Positions 62,252 through 64,000 of a stretch of 64,000 nucleotides of DNA are shown here, in pieces. The stretch spans positions 17,485,255 to 17,549,254 of the forward strand of contig NC_091138.1 of assembly GCF_041381155.1 (NCBI RefSeq), written 5' to 3'. A program made the translations under genes and the position numbers. This DNA is from Argopecten irradians. Taxonomy: Eukaryota; Mollusca; Bivalvia; Pectinida; Pectinidae. The notes under the pieces were generated by a model, which worked only from the letters and a program-made list of their open reading frames with translations, made no database searches and had not been told where the DNA came from. Each line of letters begins with the position of its first letter. The first letter of the stretch is position 1.

Positions 62252-62970
62252 TAGGTCATATCTGATCGAAGGTCAGGAGGATCTATTGTCATCATGTTTC
62301 ATCCGTTGTCGTGTGCCATACGCCATGCATTGTGCGCATGACAATTTCATACAAAAGCCTAATGGTACTTCTCCTTAACCCTTCTGTGGATTACAACCAT
62401 TTTTGGTATGATACGTTGTAGGAGAAGGAACATCATATTTTATATAAACGAGTTAGGTGTGACCCCTGGGGACAGAAGGGCAGGTCTTAGAAGGGATAAT
62501 TTTACTGAAATTTGGCTTTTGATTTAAATCTAACTCCTCGATCTAGCTCCTTAATCCATGAATGGATTACAAGTATATTTCATCATTAGGCAAAGGCAAT
62601 GATAACTTTTATAAAAGCGAGCCATGTCCGATCCCTGTGGACAGAGAGGCGGTGGTCAGAAGGGGGAACTCTGATGAAATTTGGCTTTAAAATCCTACTT
62701 CTTCTTAACCCTTGTGTGGATTTCAACCATATCTGGTGTGGAAAATTATTTGGGGAGGACAATTATATTTTTTTTATAAATGAGCCAGGTTCGGAGCTCC
62801 AAAAAGGGAACTTGGCTGAAATTTTTATTTGAAACTCTATCTCCTCTAAGTCTTTACTAAATAAAGTAACTCTTTAATGAATAGGTTACATCCATATTTG
62901 TCGTGAAACATCATTAGTGAAGGACAATTATATATTTAAACAAATCTACTTTTTCAAACAATATCATCTA
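62252..62970 (-). mobile_element. Helentron-like element in reverse, ~165-bp internal repeats
   Basis: The left edge AGGTCATATCTGATC-GAAGGTCAGGAGGATCT is the reverse of the terminal hairpin type seen at 45039 and 49672. It is followed by TCCGTTGTCGTGTGCCATAC, the reverse of the GC-rich module. Then come about four units with CTTCTTAACCC.TNTGTGGATT and GAAATTTGGCTTT. The right boundary is uncertain. Confidence 0.6.
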
Positions 62971-64000
62971 AACCTTCAGTTATTTCATACAAAATTGAAT
63001 AAATGATATTTATTAGAGAATATCTGAAAAGACTGTGACCGGTGCCCAGGTTGGTTTGGGCAGGTCACATTTGAATTAATGTTGTAGTTTGTCATTGTCT
63101 TTATGTTGGTGAATTTAGCAGGGCACAATTGTCTATTTGCAAGTGATCATGAGAGGTAACATTAAAAAAGTTGATAACAGGGTTCTTGTTAAAAGCCGGT
63201 TACCGGCAAAAACAGTCGTCTATTTCCTTGTTTACAACCGGCTATTTTTGTCAGAAATAAGTATTGGCCATCATAAGGGCTTGCGGCCCTCAACCATCTA
63301 TCTATTAAAAAACTTAGTGAGAACCCTGGGGAATATAATCCAAGTAATAAACAGAATAGTCACAAATATATACACATTTGAATTTGCTGGGGAAGGTCAA
63401 GTCACCATGATGAGTTATCAAATAATTCTATGTATCCGTAATGAACTTCATATAAAATCCCGTAAGTAAGGGTAAAAATTCAAATATAGGAATCTCTGAC
63501 TCAATAGTAATACTAAGTGTCTTCTAGCTAACTTACTGACTACCTATCTGTTGTATCTATTTAAATAAGAATCCTATATATCTACTCTAAATTATATGAC
63601 AGATGACAATTGCCTGTTTACTCATGATCAAAGTTCTCCAAAATAGAATGACATGTATTTCTTAAGGGAAACCTATAAGCTTGATGAGAAAAACAATTTA
63701 CATGTCTACAATGTAAGTAAAAGGTTTTAGTTAATTTAAGGCCTAATCCTTTCCTGTTTGTCCCAGGAAGTAAGGGAGTAACTCTTGCACCTAGCTAGGA
63801 TATACTTTGACAATAGATAATTAATCACAGGTTAAAATAAAAATGACATACATATGATAAGAATGGTTTAGATAATGATTTTGAATTAATTTCCAATAAA
63901 ATAAAGAGAAAAATATCACAAATTATGCAAAATTTAGTATTTGCACTGGTGAAATGACTATGGAAAGAATTTCACTAGTCACTAGTGATATAAAAGAATT
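62971..64000. other. Right edge, presumed intron of GRB2-like C
   Basis: An open frame at 63137-63469 has no domain signature and no convincing splice pair. No exon 2 of GRB2-like C is visible. Confidence 0.35.

Noticed and set aside
63137-63469. 110-codon frame as exon 2 of GRB2-like C
   Set aside because: It lacks the Trp and PxNY residues that the second half of the SH3 domain must have.

Overview
The window looks like nuclear DNA of a marine bivalve mollusc. The genes are animal genes with small exons and long AT-rich introns. Between them lie a tRNA-headed SINE, short palindromic DNA transposons, and Helentron-like elements carrying internal tandem repeats, a combination typical of bivalve genomes. 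The species is not determined. Most open reading frames over 60 codons are chance frames or come from minisatellites.

Four real genes can be assembled by hand from exons with splice signals. (1) On the minus strand, a gene from 28353 down to 7313 encodes a twin CX9C protein matching CHCHD1/MRPS37, a small-subunit mitoribosomal protein. It has three short exons, and its second intron is about 18 kb and holds four minisatellite arrays (36, 31, 36 and 29 bp units), a SINE and several transposon remnants. (2) On the plus strand, a complete GRB2-like SH3-SH2-SH3 adaptor lies at 32217-36181. (3) On the minus strand, a second complete GRB2-like gene lies at 47827-55318. (4) On the plus strand, the first exon of a third GRB2-like gene lies at 61451-61528 and the gene leaves the window to the right.

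The three GRB2 paralogs fill about 29 kb. In all three the first coding exon is exactly 26 codons, and the two complete genes share the phases of their first four introns. The linker between SH2 and the C-terminal SH3 is carried on tiny exons of 18, 24 and 27 bases, all a multiple of three in phase 0, so they could be skipped without breaking the frame. GRB2 adaptors link phosphotyrosine receptors to Ras activators, so the cluster suggests local expansion and diversification of a receptor tyrosine kinase adaptor.

The rest is repeat-rich: a 590-bp triplicated block at the left edge, a damaged CR1-like LINE next to a hAT-type MITE at 41-42 kb, at least three Helentron-like repeat carriers (43.3-45.0, 48.9-49.7, 62.2-63.0 kb), a block of duplicated and inverted segments with several CRE palindromes (55.9-58.5 kb), and a nested MITE pair at 59.7-60.5 kb. 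No RNA gene, CRISPR array or viral fossil was recognised.
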